DNA from: Phycisphaerae bacterium
GTDB lineage: Bacteria > Planctomycetota > Phycisphaerae > SM23-33
DNA: 64,000 bases
Direction of reading: 5' to 3'
Assembly: GCA_016782885.1 (NCBI GenBank)
Contig: JADHXQ010000011.1
Span: 1 to 64,000 of the forward strand
The position numbers and the translations under genes were made by a program. The notes beneath the pieces were generated by a model. That model was not told the origin of the DNA. It was given only the letters and a program-made list of their open reading frames with translations, and searched no databases. This document shows, piece by piece, positions 1 to 8,417 of this stretch (positions are counted from its first letter, which is position 1; each line of letters starts with the position of its first letter).

Positions 1-1
1 G

Positions 2-520
2 GCGGTAACGATCGCCTTTGCGGCAAGTCGACACTTCCCGTTCCGGGCGGTGGCGCCCTATGTGATCGCGCAGTGCGCAGGAGCCTTGCTCGCCAGCGCC
101 GCTCACCTGGCGACATTCGGCGGCCAGGCCGCGAGAGCCGCACAGTTTGGCGCAACTTCTCCTGTCGGGATAACGCTGGCGGGAACCTTCGTATTCGAGG
201 TTATTCTGACCTTCGTCCTGATGTTCGTGATCATGGCTGTAGCGACCGATGTTCGAGTCGCGCGCGGTGTGGGAGGCCTTGCCATCGGCGCAGCCGTGTC
301 CATTGACTGCCTCGCCGCGGGCAAATGTTGCGGCGCATCGATGAACCCGGCGAGGTCGTTGGGGCCGGCGGTGTTCGCGGGAGGCCAGGCCATCGGCCAT
401 TTGTGGCTGTATGTCTGCGCGCCCGTCGTCGGAGCCATCGCGGCAGCATACGCATACAAGCTTGTCGCTCGTGCGGGGGCACAAGCGGAGGCGCCTGTGA
501 GAGAACAAGCCGATGACTGA
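2..520 (+). CDS. Aquaporin / glycerol facilitator (MIP family), 5'-truncated by window edge
   Basis: Channel protein of the inner membrane for water or small neutral solutes. The frame is already open at the window edge: bases 2-49 encode AVTIAFAASRHFPFRA, which continues the first MIP signature (the Asn-Pro of NPAVT lies just outside the window). The second half-helix is intact as GASMNPARSLGPA (bases about 334-372), with the Asn-Pro-Ala that lines the pore. Four hydrophobic segments remain, as expected for the C-terminal two thirds of the family. The gene ends 15 bases before the stop of the convergent permease gene. In other bacteria such aquaporins often sit in arsenic-resistance operons, but the upstream neighbours are not visible here. 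Family call is secure; substrate is unknown. Confidence 0.93.
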   Translation, partial: AVTIAFAASRHFPFRAVAPYVIAQCAGALLASAAHLATFGGQAARAAQFGATSPVGITLAGTFVFEVILTFVLMFVIMAVATDVRVARGVGGLAIGAAVSIDCLAAGKCCGASMNPARSLGPAVFAGGQAIGHLWLYVCAPVVGAIAAAYAYKLVARAGAQAEAPVREQADD

Positions 521-535
521 AAAGCAGCGGCGGCG

Positions 536-1381
536 TCAACGTTTCTCCACCACGTGCATCGCCAGCAACAGCACCCTGCAGGCCGCGCTGACCACAACCG
601 CCGCGGCCAGGACCACGCAGGCGGTCGCGGCGATCGTCTGGTTGGTCGGCAGGTCACGGCTGAACGAAACGTACAGTCCGCCCATGGTCGCCGCTACCGC
701 CGCTACCACCGATATCACCAACACCCCCCAGAGCTTTCGGCACAGCAATAATGCCGTTGAAGGCGCGACGACCAGGTAGCAAAACACCAGCAGCGCCCCG
801 GCGACTTTCGACGCGGCTGAGACGGTCAGGCCCAGCGCGAAGAAGTAGAGCAGTTCCCACAACACCACGCGCAGACCTAGGACCCTGGCGGCCTCGCGGT
901 CCAGAAACGTATAAAGCGTCGGGCGAAGGAACGACAGCAGGTAAACGCCGACCGGAATGAAGATCGCAAGGATAAGCGTCAGATCCGTATCCGACGTGAG
1001 GATCAGATCACCGTACAGCAGCGCCTTGACGTCCTGCAGCCCAAACCCGCTATTGGCCACCAGCAGGATGCTGGCGGCAGAGGCGAGTACGAAGATTATC
1101 CCGAGAACGGCGTCGCGCGGAAGGCGGTTGCTCTCGAATGGATAGCTCAGCACGATCACGGTTGCCAGTGTCAGCGCCGCGGCGCCGAGGAACGGGTGAA
1201 TATGACACATGATGGCGGCCGCAATACCGCAAGCCGCAACTTCCGACAACGCGATCCCGATGAAGACAACACGTTTGAGGATCACAAACACACCGAGCAT
1301 CGCGCAGATTGCGCCGATCACCGCACCGGCGATAACAGCTTCGGGGAACATTTCGAATATAGTCTGCATATTCTCCCACAT
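536..1381 (-). CDS. Metal ABC transporter permease (ZnuB/TroC family)
   Basis: Inner-membrane permease of a high-affinity divalent-metal importer. The 281 residues are mostly hydrophobic, with seven or eight predicted transmembrane segments, and match the ABC-3 (ZnuB/TroC/MntB) family in length and in features such as the GAICAMLGVFVILKRVVFIG opening. The start at 1381 is preceded by a strong AAAGGAGGG site and lies 2 bases after the ATPase stop, so the genes are co-translated. Last gene of the operon with the ATPase and binding protein. Zinc is the likeliest cargo given the His-rich and outer-membrane partners, but manganese or iron cannot be excluded from sequence. Confidence 0.92.
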   Translation of the reverse strand: MWENMQTIFEMFPEAVIAGAVIGAICAMLGVFVILKRVVFIGIALSEVAACGIAAAIMCHIHPFLGAAALTLATVIVLSYPFESNRLPRDAVLGIIFVLASAASILLVANSGFGLQDVKALLYGDLILTSDTDLTLILAIFIPVGVYLLSFLRPTLYTFLDREAARVLGLRVVLWELLYFFALGLTVSAASKVAGALLVFCYLVVAPSTALLLCRKLWGVLVISVVAAVAATMGGLYVSFSRDLPTNQTIAATACVVLAAAVVVSAACRVLLLAMHVVEKR

Positions 1382-1383
1382 GA

Positions 1384-2127
1384 TTACCGCCCTCCTTTCA
1401 CGCTGTTATCGTTGGCTGTATTACCGGGCGATGCGGGCCTCGCCGGGAACACATCGGACGTTTCGGCCAGGCGGACGCGGCCATGCTCGACGAGACAGAT
1501 CCGCGCCGGAAGCTCCAGCACCTCGTGCATTCCGTGGACCGCCATGAGAACGGTCTTGCCCTCATCCCGGTTGAGTCTCAGCAGGTGGGCGAAGACCTCC
1601 TTTTCGGACTTCTCGTCGAGTTGCGAGGTCGGTTCGTCCATGATGAAGACATCGGCGCCGCTGACGAACGCCCTTGCCAGCATGGCCTTCTGCTTCATCC
1701 CGCCGGAAAGCTCCGAGAATATCTTGTTCGCATGATCGCCCAAACCGAACTCCTCCAGCGCCTTCTGGACGGTCAGTCTGAGTTTCTTCGGTCCGCGGCG
1801 CCACCACCCGAGCTTCGGATAAAGCCCCATCGCGGCGATCTGTCGCACGGAGACCGGATACAGCGGATCGATCGTCCGGTGCTGCGGTACGTACCCCGGC
1901 GGCGAGGTCCCAAACGGCGTGATGATCTCGCCGCGGCGCGGGCGAATCAGCCCCAGAATCGCACGAAGCAGGGTTGTCTTGCCCGCGCCATTGGGACCGA
2001 CAAACGGAAGGAACGACCCGCGGGGTATCTCCAGCGATACGTCGTGGATCACCTCCTGCCGGCCGTAGGCGATAGAAACGTTGCGACAGGTAATTATCGC
2101 ATCTTTGTTCGATGTTGTTGGAGTCAT
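1384..2127 (-). CDS. Metal ABC transporter ATP-binding protein (ZnuC/TroB family)
   Basis: Cytoplasmic ATPase that powers the adjacent metal permease. The 247-residue protein has a Walker A motif GPNGAGKTT with Lys50, a signature motif LSGGMKQ, and a Walker B ending in DEPTS. The D-loop is SQLD and the H-loop histidine falls in AVHGMHE. An unusual point is FLPFVGPNG where most relatives have a flexible F-x-A-I-x-G-P-N-G stretch. Start ATG 2127 overlaps the stop of the binding-protein gene (ATGA), which indicates translational coupling. Length and motif order are normal for this family. Confidence 0.94.
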   Translation of the reverse strand: MTPTTSNKDAIITCRNVSIAYGRQEVIHDVSLEIPRGSFLPFVGPNGAGKTTLLRAILGLIRPRRGEIITPFGTSPPGYVPQHRTIDPLYPVSVRQIAAMGLYPKLGWWRRGPKKLRLTVQKALEEFGLGDHANKIFSELSGGMKQKAMLARAFVSGADVFIMDEPTSQLDEKSEKEVFAHLLRLNRDEGKTVLMAVHGMHEVLELPARICLVEHGRVRLAETSDVFPARPASPGNTANDNSVKGGR

Positions 2128-3164
2128 TTCGTAGCCGCCTTGCTTATACGATCGACAATCAGGTCTATAAGTGCCAGATAGTCGACAGCTTCCTTCTGTC
2201 CGCCTACGGATATCGCGCAGACCACGACGGTAACGCCTGTCTTCTTGGCCACGAGGTCTGCGGCCTTGCGGTTGTACGCCGGTTCCAGGAGGATCAGACC
2301 GACGCCCTCGGCCTTGGCGCGACTCATCACTTTCAGCAGATGCGCCCCGCTTGGCGGCACGCCGGGCTTGGGTTCGAGTTCAACCGCTACGATCAGTCCG
2401 AATCGGTTGACGAAGTACGACCAGCTCCGATGGTGCGTGATGATCTTGCTTCCCCTCAGCGGACGCATGGCGGCCGACCATCCGCCCAGGTCATTGGTAA
2501 GCTTCCGGGCGATGAGGTACTCCTGCAGCGTGCCCTTGAGTTCCATCGCCCACAGCTTCCCCCCGCCGACCTTCCTGGCCAGCACCGCACCGAACATCCG
2601 CTCGTCGAGGGCATTCTGGAACGCCGCAAGATTTTTCTCGAACGCCTCGGTGTTTTCCGGAGCCAGCTTCGACAGGCGCCTGGCGATCGAGGCGGCGACG
2701 ATCCGGGCGTTCAGCGGATCGAGCCAATAGTGCGGATTGCCCTGGGGGTGAACGTCTCCCAGTTCTCGCGTGACCCTGGTCTTGGGCACCTCAAGGCGGA
2801 GCACCTTCTCGGACGCGTCGAGATGCCCGGGCTTTCCAATGCGAATGTTCCTGTTGCGCGACCCGTCGATAATCAGTTCTTCGTACCCGATTTCCAACTC
2901 GAGCCCGACCCGGATCCACAGGTCCGCCTTGCGGGCGAGCATCATGAAGCTCGGCTTGGCCTGGACGTAATGAGGGTTTTCATATCCGGTGGCGATACTT
3001 GTGACGCTAACCTTCTCGCCGCCAACAGCCTGGGCGATCGCTTTCAGGTCCGTGGTAGTCGTGACGATCTGCAGCTTCTCGGTCTTCGCCGCCGCCAGAG
3101 CGGTCCCAGCCGCCGCGGAAGCCAACATCGCTAATATCGTGCATAGTATTCTTGTGTATTTCAT
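2124..3164 (-). CDS. Metal ABC transporter substrate-binding protein (ZnuA/TroA-like, cluster 9)
   Basis: Periplasmic receptor that captures the metal and delivers it to the permease. Start ATG 3164 has AAGGAG seven bases upstream and gives a 346-residue protein with a clear signal peptide ending near TALAAA. An in-frame codon at 3200 would add residues before the signal and is disfavoured. Probable metal ligands occur in the usual order: NPHY near residue 60, NPHYWLDP mid-protein, ITHHRSW, and a late acidic ligand in ILLEPAYN. The His-rich flexible loop typical of many ZnuA proteins is missing; only DVHPQGNPHYW is seen. It overlaps the ATPase start by four bases and follows the barrel protein gene by 32 bases. 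Confidence 0.92.
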   Translation of the reverse strand: MKYTRILCTILAMLASAAAGTALAAAKTEKLQIVTTTTDLKAIAQAVGGEKVSVTSIATGYENPHYVQAKPSFMMLARKADLWIRVGLELEIGYEELIIDGSRNRNIRIGKPGHLDASEKVLRLEVPKTRVTRELGDVHPQGNPHYWLDPLNARIVAASIARRLSKLAPENTEAFEKNLAAFQNALDERMFGAVLARKVGGGKLWAMELKGTLQEYLIARKLTNDLGGWSAAMRPLRGSKIITHHRSWSYFVNRFGLIVAVELEPKPGVPPSGAHLLKVMSRAKAEGVGLILLEPAYNRKAADLVAKKTGVTVVVCAISVGGQKEAVDYLALIDLIVDRISKAATK

Positions 3165-3196
3165 TTCAAGTCTCCTTAAATCCTGTCGATGCGCAA

Positions 3197-4576
3197 TCAA
3201 TACTTATGCGCAGGATGCGCACCAAGCCCAAAAATCAACTGTAGAAAGACCTGGTGGTCTTCGGGCGCGCCGTCCACGTCGAAGTTGCGACGGCTGTATT
3301 GATAAGCCAACCGCCAGGAGCAGAATTCGCTCTGAAGAAACGTCAGGTAAACCGACCAGGCGTTCTCGTGCAGGTTTTCGTTCTCGGGCCACTGGGAGTA
3401 GTCGTACCGTCCGCCGGCGGCCCACTGCCGTGCGAACTGATAGTCGACGGCGGTATACAGTCCGACGGTGTTCTCCCGGCGGTCGGCGAGTTCCTTCTGG
3501 GCGGCCAGTACTTCGCTCTGCCACGTGAAGGACTTGTACAACCCTTTTTGGGGATGGCGCCATTTGTAGGTGACGTCGAGCCCTTCGATCCACGTCCGCC
3601 GGCGCCCGTGCCCGTGGTCGTTGGGCGCCGTAGCGCCGCTAAAACCGACCTCCAGCGTTGAATCGGCGGTGAGGTCGTGGAACGTCTTGAGGTGAGCCAA
3701 GTGGACGAAGTCGTCAGCCTCGTGACCCGCGAACATGTTCGCGTCGTCATTGTAGAGGCTCTCGCAGGTCAACTCGATGTACTTGTCCCACGGGTTTGGA
3801 ACGAGCCAGCTTACCGAGGCGCCCTCGCCGGCAAGGCCTTCGGAGCCGAAGTAGTTGCGGACGGCCAGGGGATACTCCACCCACGGAAGAGCGTGCAGAT
3901 GCCTGGTGTTTGCCTGTCCGAACTTCGCCCGGAACTTTCCGGCCTTGGCCTGAAGGTCCCAGGGCAGGTCCAGCAGCGTCAAGTACGCTTCTTCGATGTG
4001 CAGGTCGTAGTGTGCCCCGTGGGCATGCTCGCCGGGGGCCCGCTCGTCGTGGTCCTCATCGTGCTCGTGGGACTTGTGAATCCCCAGAAAGATGTCGACC
4101 CGCGCGTGGGGATCGATGCTGCCCGAAATACCGATTTCCAGTTCGCGGAACAACCACTGGTCGTCCAGCTCGCCGCCTTCGCGGCTGTCGTAATGCCCGA
4201 CGAAGTCGCCGACGACGCTGATCTCGGGGTTGAAGTTCTGGATGGCCCGCCCAACGCTGAACCAACCGTCGGAGTTCTCTCTGCCCCCGGCGTCCTCAAG
4301 CATTTTGCCCATCACCCCGGCGAGTTCATCTTCGCCGGACGGTTGGGACTTTCCCGAGGCGCGGGATTTTTCGAGATCATCGATCTTCCTGTTCAGACGA
4401 TCGATTTCTGTCTTGTGGGCCTCAGACTGGGCCTTGAACATCGCGCGGAGTTCCTGAAGCTCCTTTTTCACGCCCGCGATGTCCCCGGCCGGGGAGGGCT
4501 TGTCCTGCGCGAAAGCGGGCATTGCCCACAAGACCATCAGCGCAGGAGCGCACAGGAGAATAATTCGTTTTGCCAT
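3197..4576 (-). CDS. Outer-membrane beta-barrel protein linked to metal uptake
   Basis: Probable outer-membrane porin or metal channel, 459 residues. It opens with a signal peptide ending AFAQ, followed by a coiled coil of about 45 residues (ELQELRAMFKAQSEAHKTEI) like the periplasmic N-terminal helix of other planctomycete porins. Then come alternating beta-strands with aromatic girdles. A loop around residues 165-180 is rich in His and acidic residues (HKSHEHDEDHDE, EHAHGAH), which suggests metal capture at the cell surface. Start ATG 4576 has AAAGGA seven bases upstream. Position directly before the binding-protein gene implies a role in getting the metal across the outer membrane. Function is inferred from context and composition. 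Confidence 0.78.
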   Translation of the reverse strand: MAKRIILLCAPALMVLWAMPAFAQDKPSPAGDIAGVKKELQELRAMFKAQSEAHKTEIDRLNRKIDDLEKSRASGKSQPSGEDELAGVMGKMLEDAGGRENSDGWFSVGRAIQNFNPEISVVGDFVGHYDSREGGELDDQWLFRELEIGISGSIDPHARVDIFLGIHKSHEHDEDHDERAPGEHAHGAHYDLHIEEAYLTLLDLPWDLQAKAGKFRAKFGQANTRHLHALPWVEYPLAVRNYFGSEGLAGEGASVSWLVPNPWDKYIELTCESLYNDDANMFAGHEADDFVHLAHLKTFHDLTADSTLEVGFSGATAPNDHGHGRRRTWIEGLDVTYKWRHPQKGLYKSFTWQSEVLAAQKELADRRENTVGLYTAVDYQFARQWAAGGRYDYSQWPENENLHENAWSVYLTFLQSEFCSWRLAYQYSRRNFDVDGAPEDHQVFLQLIFGLGAHPAHKY

Positions 4577-4685
4577 TTTGCGTCCTTTCCAACAATTGCA
4601 TGTGGCTGCGCCACAACGATCGGAGAATCAGATCGGTGTCGGGCGCAAACGGGCCGGACGGGACACAGCAGCGACCCCGCCGGTG

Positions 4686-5078
4686 TTACACGATGTGAGT
4701 TGGAAAGCCTGCCGGCGGCGCACGTGAATGAAGGGGCAGAGGATGGTGGCGGCCGATGGGAGTATCCGCCCGGACAACGGGCGTCGACGGAAGTGTATGC
4801 GCCTCGTGATGGTCGACCGCCTCTGAGCACGAGGACACCGGGCGGGTCTTGAAGAACTCGCAGACGGGACACGAACCGCTCAGCACCGCCTCGCCGCGGG
4901 TGTGATGCGAAACGCCCGCCTCCGCATGGTTGTCCGCATCGCTGTCGTGCCGGAAGCAGTCGGATTGGTGACCCGACGGATGCACCAGAATATGGAACGC
5001 ATGCACGCCAAGAACCGCGGCGAACATCGCTGCGAAGGCGAGGATACGGGCTACCGTGATTGTGCTGCGTGACTTCAT
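4686..5078 (-). CDS. Small exported His/Cys-rich protein heading the metal-uptake operon
   Basis: 130-residue protein with an N-terminal membrane or signal segment (residues about 9-28) followed by a hydrophilic tail unusually rich in His (LVHPSGHQSDCFRHDSD, VSHH, DHHEAH, GRHHPLPLH) with a CPVCEFF motif. The composition resembles small DUF2946-type proteins found near metal transporters, but I cannot assign a family firmly. It is the first gene of the cluster 4686-536, separated from the barrel gene by 109 bases with no clear terminator. A role in periplasmic metal buffering or sensing is inference from composition and location. Confidence 0.6.
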   Translation of the reverse strand: MKSRSTITVARILAFAAMFAAVLGVHAFHILVHPSGHQSDCFRHDSDADNHAEAGVSHHTRGEAVLSGSCPVCEFFKTRPVSSCSEAVDHHEAHTLPSTPVVRADTPIGRHHPLPLHSRAPPAGFPTHIV

Positions 5079-5391
5079 GTTGTCTGCCGATACCGCGGAA
5101 CGCTGAAAGCGGAACCTGCAGACCGACTACTAGCAGGCCCTCGCGGCCATGTCAAGTCTATTGTCCCAACCGATGGCGCCAGTTGGGTTGCGCCAAACAA
5201 AGGGGTCAGGCGTTGGAATAAAGGTTTCCGCAACCGAAAACTGCGTTGAGTTCTCCCGGAGATGGGATAGAATCATTGTAAAGGCCCACGGTGGTCGTCG
5301 GCGCGAGTTCATAGGGAATCTCGGATGAGAGCCAACCTCCGAATTCGAACCCGGCGCCTCGGCTTCATCGAGTTGATTGGAGAACGCGCCC
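5079..5391. other. Divergent intergenic region with a REP-like motif
   Basis: No gene is seen in these 313 bases between the minus-strand metal operon and the plus-strand membrane-protein gene. It must hold the promoters of both. It contains an inverted repeat GGCGC-CAGTTGGGTT-GCGCC at about 5177-5193 and the motif GGGGTCAG at 5202-5209, which recurs near 58590 and 60415. A T-loop-like string at 5341-5355 does not belong to a foldable tRNA. Confidence 0.5.
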
Positions 5392-5880
5392 ATGCGGGAA
5401 CAGCGCGGCAGTCGTGATATTGTGAGCCGTAGGTTGGCTGTACTTCTGATCATCATTGGGGCGATGTTTGCCGCTGATTCGGTCCTGGAACTGTCGGTGG
5501 CGCCGAAGCTGTGGCCCGTGCTGTTGACGATCGTCGCGGTCGGCCTGATCGGGATCTTCATCAAGCGCAGCGCAAGAGGCGGGGGCTACCTGGGCGGCGG
5601 TATTTACCTGCTGTGCTTCAGCGGGTTGGCCCTTTACTGCAACTTCGCCGATTGGGCGATGCTCACAGTCCTGTGGCCTGTGTTTATCGTCTTCCTGGGG
5701 CTTGCCTTCCTTGCGGTGTTCTTCGCCTGCGGCCGAAACCGTTGGTATCTCCTGTTGGGCCTGTTGCTGCTGTCGACGGCTGTGGTGCTTTGGTTGTTCC
5801 TGGCCCTGAGTGGGCAGTTCTGGTGGACCGCCTTCATCCTGGTCGGCGTGAGCCTCCTTGTCTGGGAGAGAGGCCAATGA
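5392..5880 (+). CDS. Small integral membrane protein (LiaF/DUF5668-like transmembrane domain)
   Basis: 162-residue protein with about six hydrophobic segments. The repeated pattern LWPVLLTIVAVGLIGI and LWPVFIVFLGLAFLAVFF resembles the LiaF/DUF5668 transmembrane domain (W-P-h-h-h-h-h-G). Start ATG 5392 is preceded by GGAG with nine-base spacing; an upstream TTG in the same frame overlaps that site and is less likely. The stop overlaps the start of the radical SAM gene (ATGA), so the two are translationally coupled. In LiaF-type proteins this domain accompanies envelope-stress signalling, but no such partner is present and no function is assigned. Confidence 0.72.
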   Translation: MREQRGSRDIVSRRLAVLLIIIGAMFAADSVLELSVAPKLWPVLLTIVAVGLIGIFIKRSARGGGYLGGGIYLLCFSGLALYCNFADWAMLTVLWPVFIVFLGLAFLAVFFACGRNRWYLLLGLLLLSTAVVLWLFLALSGQFWWTAFILVGVSLLVWERGQ

Positions 5881-7349
5881 GTCCAAAACGAGTGATCTTC
5901 ATCGAGCCGTCTGCCAACAAGACCAACGTGTTCGATAGTTACATGCGATTGCCCCTTATGGGCTCGCTCTACCTTGGTACTATTCTGCACGAACACGGTT
6001 ACGACGTGCGTATCCTGAACGAGAACATCATGGGCCGGGAGATTGACGCGTTCGAGATACCAGCCGACGTATTCTGCCTGACAGCCCTGACCGGCAGCGC
6101 CAGCCGCACCAAGTACCTCGCGGCCTACCTCAAGCGCATCTACCCGGCGGCCAGGGTCATCGTGGGGGGCATTCATGCCTCTCTGCTCCCGGAGGAGTTC
6201 ACTGATGTGGCCGACCATGTCGTCGTGGGGGAAGCCGAGGAGATCATTGTCGACCTCGTGGAGGGCCGATTTGACGAGAAGATCGTCCAAGGCCGAAAGG
6301 TCGCTGACATGGCACGGTTGCCCCTGGTGCGGTACGACCTGCTCGATGGATACCGGAAACTGGACCTTATCCCCCTGATGACCTCGCGGGGCTGCCCGTT
6401 CAACTGCAATTTCTGCACCGTAACCAAGGTTTTCGGACGGGAGTTCAGGATGCTGTCCCCCGAGCGGGTCCTGACCGAGATCGAGAATGCCCTTCAGTAC
6501 TTCAGTACGCGGGACTTTTTCTTCTATGACGACAATTTCACCGCCGACCGGAAGCGTCTGGCTGATCTTTGCGATCTGCTCATCGCCAGGCGCGTGGGCA
6601 TCACTTGGGCGGCACAGGTGCGAACGGACCTTGCCCGGCACCCGGACCTGGTGGAGAAGATGGCGCGGGCCGGTTGCCGGTGGGTCTACATCGGATTTGA
6701 ATCCATCGAAAACGAGACGCTCAAGGCCCTGCGCAAGAGCCAGACCCGAGCAGACATCGAACAGGCCATTACCGTATTCCACCAGTTCGGTCTGAACATC
6801 CACGGCATGTTCATGTTCGGCGAGGATCACGACGCGCTCGATACCTTCCCGCAAACGGTGGCTTTCGCCATCGAGCACCGGATCGACACCGTCCAATTCA
6901 TGATTCTGACGCCGTTTCCCGGAACGGAATATTACGAGCGAATGCTCGCCGAAGATCGGCTCCTGCATACGGACTGGGACTACTACAACGCCATGTTCGC
7001 GGTATTTCAACCGAAGAACATGAGCGCGCTGAAACTCCAGACCGAGACATACAGGGCATACGGGAAGTTCTACTCGTTGCGCAGGACGGCTTTGGACGCC
7101 CTGTCGCTGACCGTAAACGTTCTGCTGGACGCGCTGGTATGGAACTTCGGACGGGCCCAGCGGCACAACCTCGACACGATCTTCATCCGGGGCGGGGCCA
7201 AAGCCATCGTGCTGAAAGGCGCACGTACGTCCGACAGCTACTTGCGTTTCCTCGGCGAAGCCGAGCAACGCAAGCTGCTGCATGCCGGAGGGAAGAATGC
7301 AACCACAACGCCCCTCCCCGCCAACATCGCCCCACACCGCGACGCATAA
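5877..7349 (+). CDS. B12-binding-domain radical SAM protein
   Basis: 490-residue enzyme. Residues 1-140 form a Rossmann-like cobalamin-binding region (YLGTILHEHGYDVRILNE, VIVGGIHASLLPEEF, VVVGEAEEII) without an obvious DxHxxG motif. The radical SAM core starts near residue 165 with SRGCPFNCNFC, giving the 4Fe-4S ligands Cys173, Cys177 and Cys180. A later GFESIEN strand follows, as in the BchE/HpnP/hopanoid-methylase type of radical SAM proteins. The C-terminal about 90 residues resemble the extension of that subgroup. The start overlaps the stop of the upstream membrane protein. Substrate is unknown; lipid or bacteriochlorophyll-like targets are typical of relatives, not shown here. Confidence 0.87.
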   Translation: MSPKRVIFIEPSANKTNVFDSYMRLPLMGSLYLGTILHEHGYDVRILNENIMGREIDAFEIPADVFCLTALTGSASRTKYLAAYLKRIYPAARVIVGGIHASLLPEEFTDVADHVVVGEAEEIIVDLVEGRFDEKIVQGRKVADMARLPLVRYDLLDGYRKLDLIPLMTSRGCPFNCNFCTVTKVFGREFRMLSPERVLTEIENALQYFSTRDFFFYDDNFTADRKRLADLCDLLIARRVGITWAAQVRTDLARHPDLVEKMARAGCRWVYIGFESIENETLKALRKSQTRADIEQAITVFHQFGLNIHGMFMFGEDHDALDTFPQTVAFAIEHRIDTVQFMILTPFPGTEYYERMLAEDRLLHTDWDYYNAMFAVFQPKNMSALKLQTETYRAYGKFYSLRRTALDALSLTVNVLLDALVWNFGRAQRHNLDTIFIRGGAKAIVLKGARTSDSYLRFLGEAEQRKLLHAGGKNATTTPLPANIAPHRDA

Positions 7350-7415
7350 ACCAACACACGGGGAATCTTGCGGGAGATGCTCGGGGGAGGTATCCTGCCT
7401 GCTGAAAGGTGTGCG

Positions 7416-8135
7416 ATGTTTGAAGAACTCGACTACAGCCGGACCTCGCTTGGCGAACTGATCCTGCGGCGAAGAACGGTGCCCGCGATGGACGACGCCT
7501 GCCTCTACGAGGTCAAACTCGACGGGGAGTTCCTCATGTCGTCGATAGTGAACGAATCGGAGATCGCACTGGGGAACCTGGCGATGGAGGAATTCGGCGC
7601 CGCCGACTGCCGCGTACTGGTCGGCGGGCTGGGGCTGGGCTACACCGCCGCCGCTGTGCTCGAGTTCGAAAACGTGCAATCGCTCGTGGTGGCCGAATAT
7701 CTGCCCGAGGTGATCGGGTGGCACGAGCGCGGCCTGGTTCCACTGGGCGACGAACTGACGGGCGACGGGCGATGCCAATTCGTCCACGCGGATTTCTTCT
7801 CACTCGTGGATACCGGTTTCAACATGGGCCCCGGAGCGAGCGTGCCTTCGATTTACGACGTGATAGTGGTCGATATCGATCACTCTCCGCGATTCCTGCT
7901 CGAACCGCATCATGCCGCGTTCTACGATCCGGCCGGCGTGCAGCGTCTGGCGGGCCACGTCGCCCCGGGCGGCGTCTTCGCCCTCTGGTCGGCAGACGCG
8001 CCGGACAAGGCATTTCTCGCGGCGCTGGGAGCGGGTTTTGAGTCGGTGCGCGCCGAGAGCATCGAGTTCTTCAACCCGGTAGTCGACTCGGCGGACACCA
8101 ACACGATCTACATCGCCCGGCGCGGCGGCATCTAG
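7416..8135 (+). CDS. Spermidine-synthase-like / class I methyltransferase-fold protein
   Basis: 239-residue protein with a nucleotide-binding fold typical of spermidine synthases: LVGGLGLGYTAAAVLEF near residue 70 is the glycine-rich motif I, and YDVIVVDIDHSP near residue 150 is the acidic motif seen in SpeE-like proteins. The catalytic tetrad cannot be confirmed by eye. ATG 7416 is chosen because AAAGG lies six bases upstream and the protein opening (MFEELDY) fits the family; an in-frame TTG at 7368 lacks a ribosome site. The last 25 bases of coding sequence before the final codons recur at 9723-9747. It lies 66 bases after the radical SAM gene and may be part of the same unit. Confidence 0.78.
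   Translation: MFEELDYSRTSLGELILRRRTVPAMDDACLYEVKLDGEFLMSSIVNESEIALGNLAMEEFGAADCRVLVGGLGLGYTAAAVLEFENVQSLVVAEYLPEVIGWHERGLVPLGDELTGDGRCQFVHADFFSLVDTGFNMGPGASVPSIYDVIVVDIDHSPRFLLEPHHAAFYDPAGVQRLAGHVAPGGVFALWSADAPDKAFLAALGAGFESVRAESIEFFNPVVDSADTNTIYIARRGGI
8097..8121 (+). repeat. 25-bp direct repeat, copy 1 (inside methyltransferase 3' end)
   Basis: Twenty-five bases encoding TNTIYIARR near the C-terminus of the methyltransferase-like gene. An identical copy lies at 9723-9747 in the same orientation, 1.6 kb downstream, outside any gene. The two copies bracket the PEP-CTERM gene and its terminator. Confidence 0.9.
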
Positions 8136-8270
8136 CAGGCGCCAAAGAAAACTTCCTCCTCGATTAGCCTGGGGGCAAATCGAATCTTACTCTTCCAAAG
8201 ACGACGCTCCGTTCGGGAGTAGTTCCCGTCGGTATGATGCGTCCGGTGTGTGCCTTTGGAGGACAGCACT

Positions 8271-8345
8271 ATGAAAAACGTCAAAGCCATTCCCCCAACC
8301 TTTGGGCTCTTGCCTGCCGGCCCTTCCACCACCGTAGTCTGTTAA
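8271..8345 (+). CDS. Possible 24-residue leader peptide
   Basis: Short open frame MKNVKAIPPTFGLLPAGPST-TVVC preceded by GGAGGA eight bases before the ATG. It lies 69 bases before the next likely start and is followed by a GC-rich hairpin at 8367-8384. The arrangement of ribosome site, short peptide and hairpin resembles a translational attenuator leader, but no diagnostic codon run is present. Peptide expression is inference. Confidence 0.35.
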   Translation: MKNVKAIPPTFGLLPAGPSTTVVC

Positions 8346-8366
8346 TCCCCAGAACATACCCGTGTC

Positions 8367-8384
8367 GCGGGCGGCGTAGCCCGC
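8367..8384 (+). promoter_or_regulatory. Hairpin in the leader of the PEP-CTERM gene
   Basis: Perfect six-base stem GCGGGC/GCCCGC with a six-base loop, 20 bases before the AGGAGG site of the downstream gene. There is no T-run after it, so it is not a simple terminator. It may affect ribosome access or mRNA stability. No known riboswitch class was recognised. Confidence 0.4.
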
Positions 8385-8417
8385 AAACGGAAAATGATTA
8401 CCCCAGGAGGTAGAATG

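Noticed and set aside
5338-5360. tRNA T-loop-like string (GGTTCGAATTC on the minus strand)
   Set aside because: No complementary T-stem of five base pairs, anticodon arm or acceptor stem could be built around it.
5634-7787. Very long open frame (717 codons) on the minus strand
   Set aside because: It is the antisense of the radical SAM and neighbouring genes, has no ribosome site or family features, and reflects the high-GC third-position bias of the plus-strand genes.
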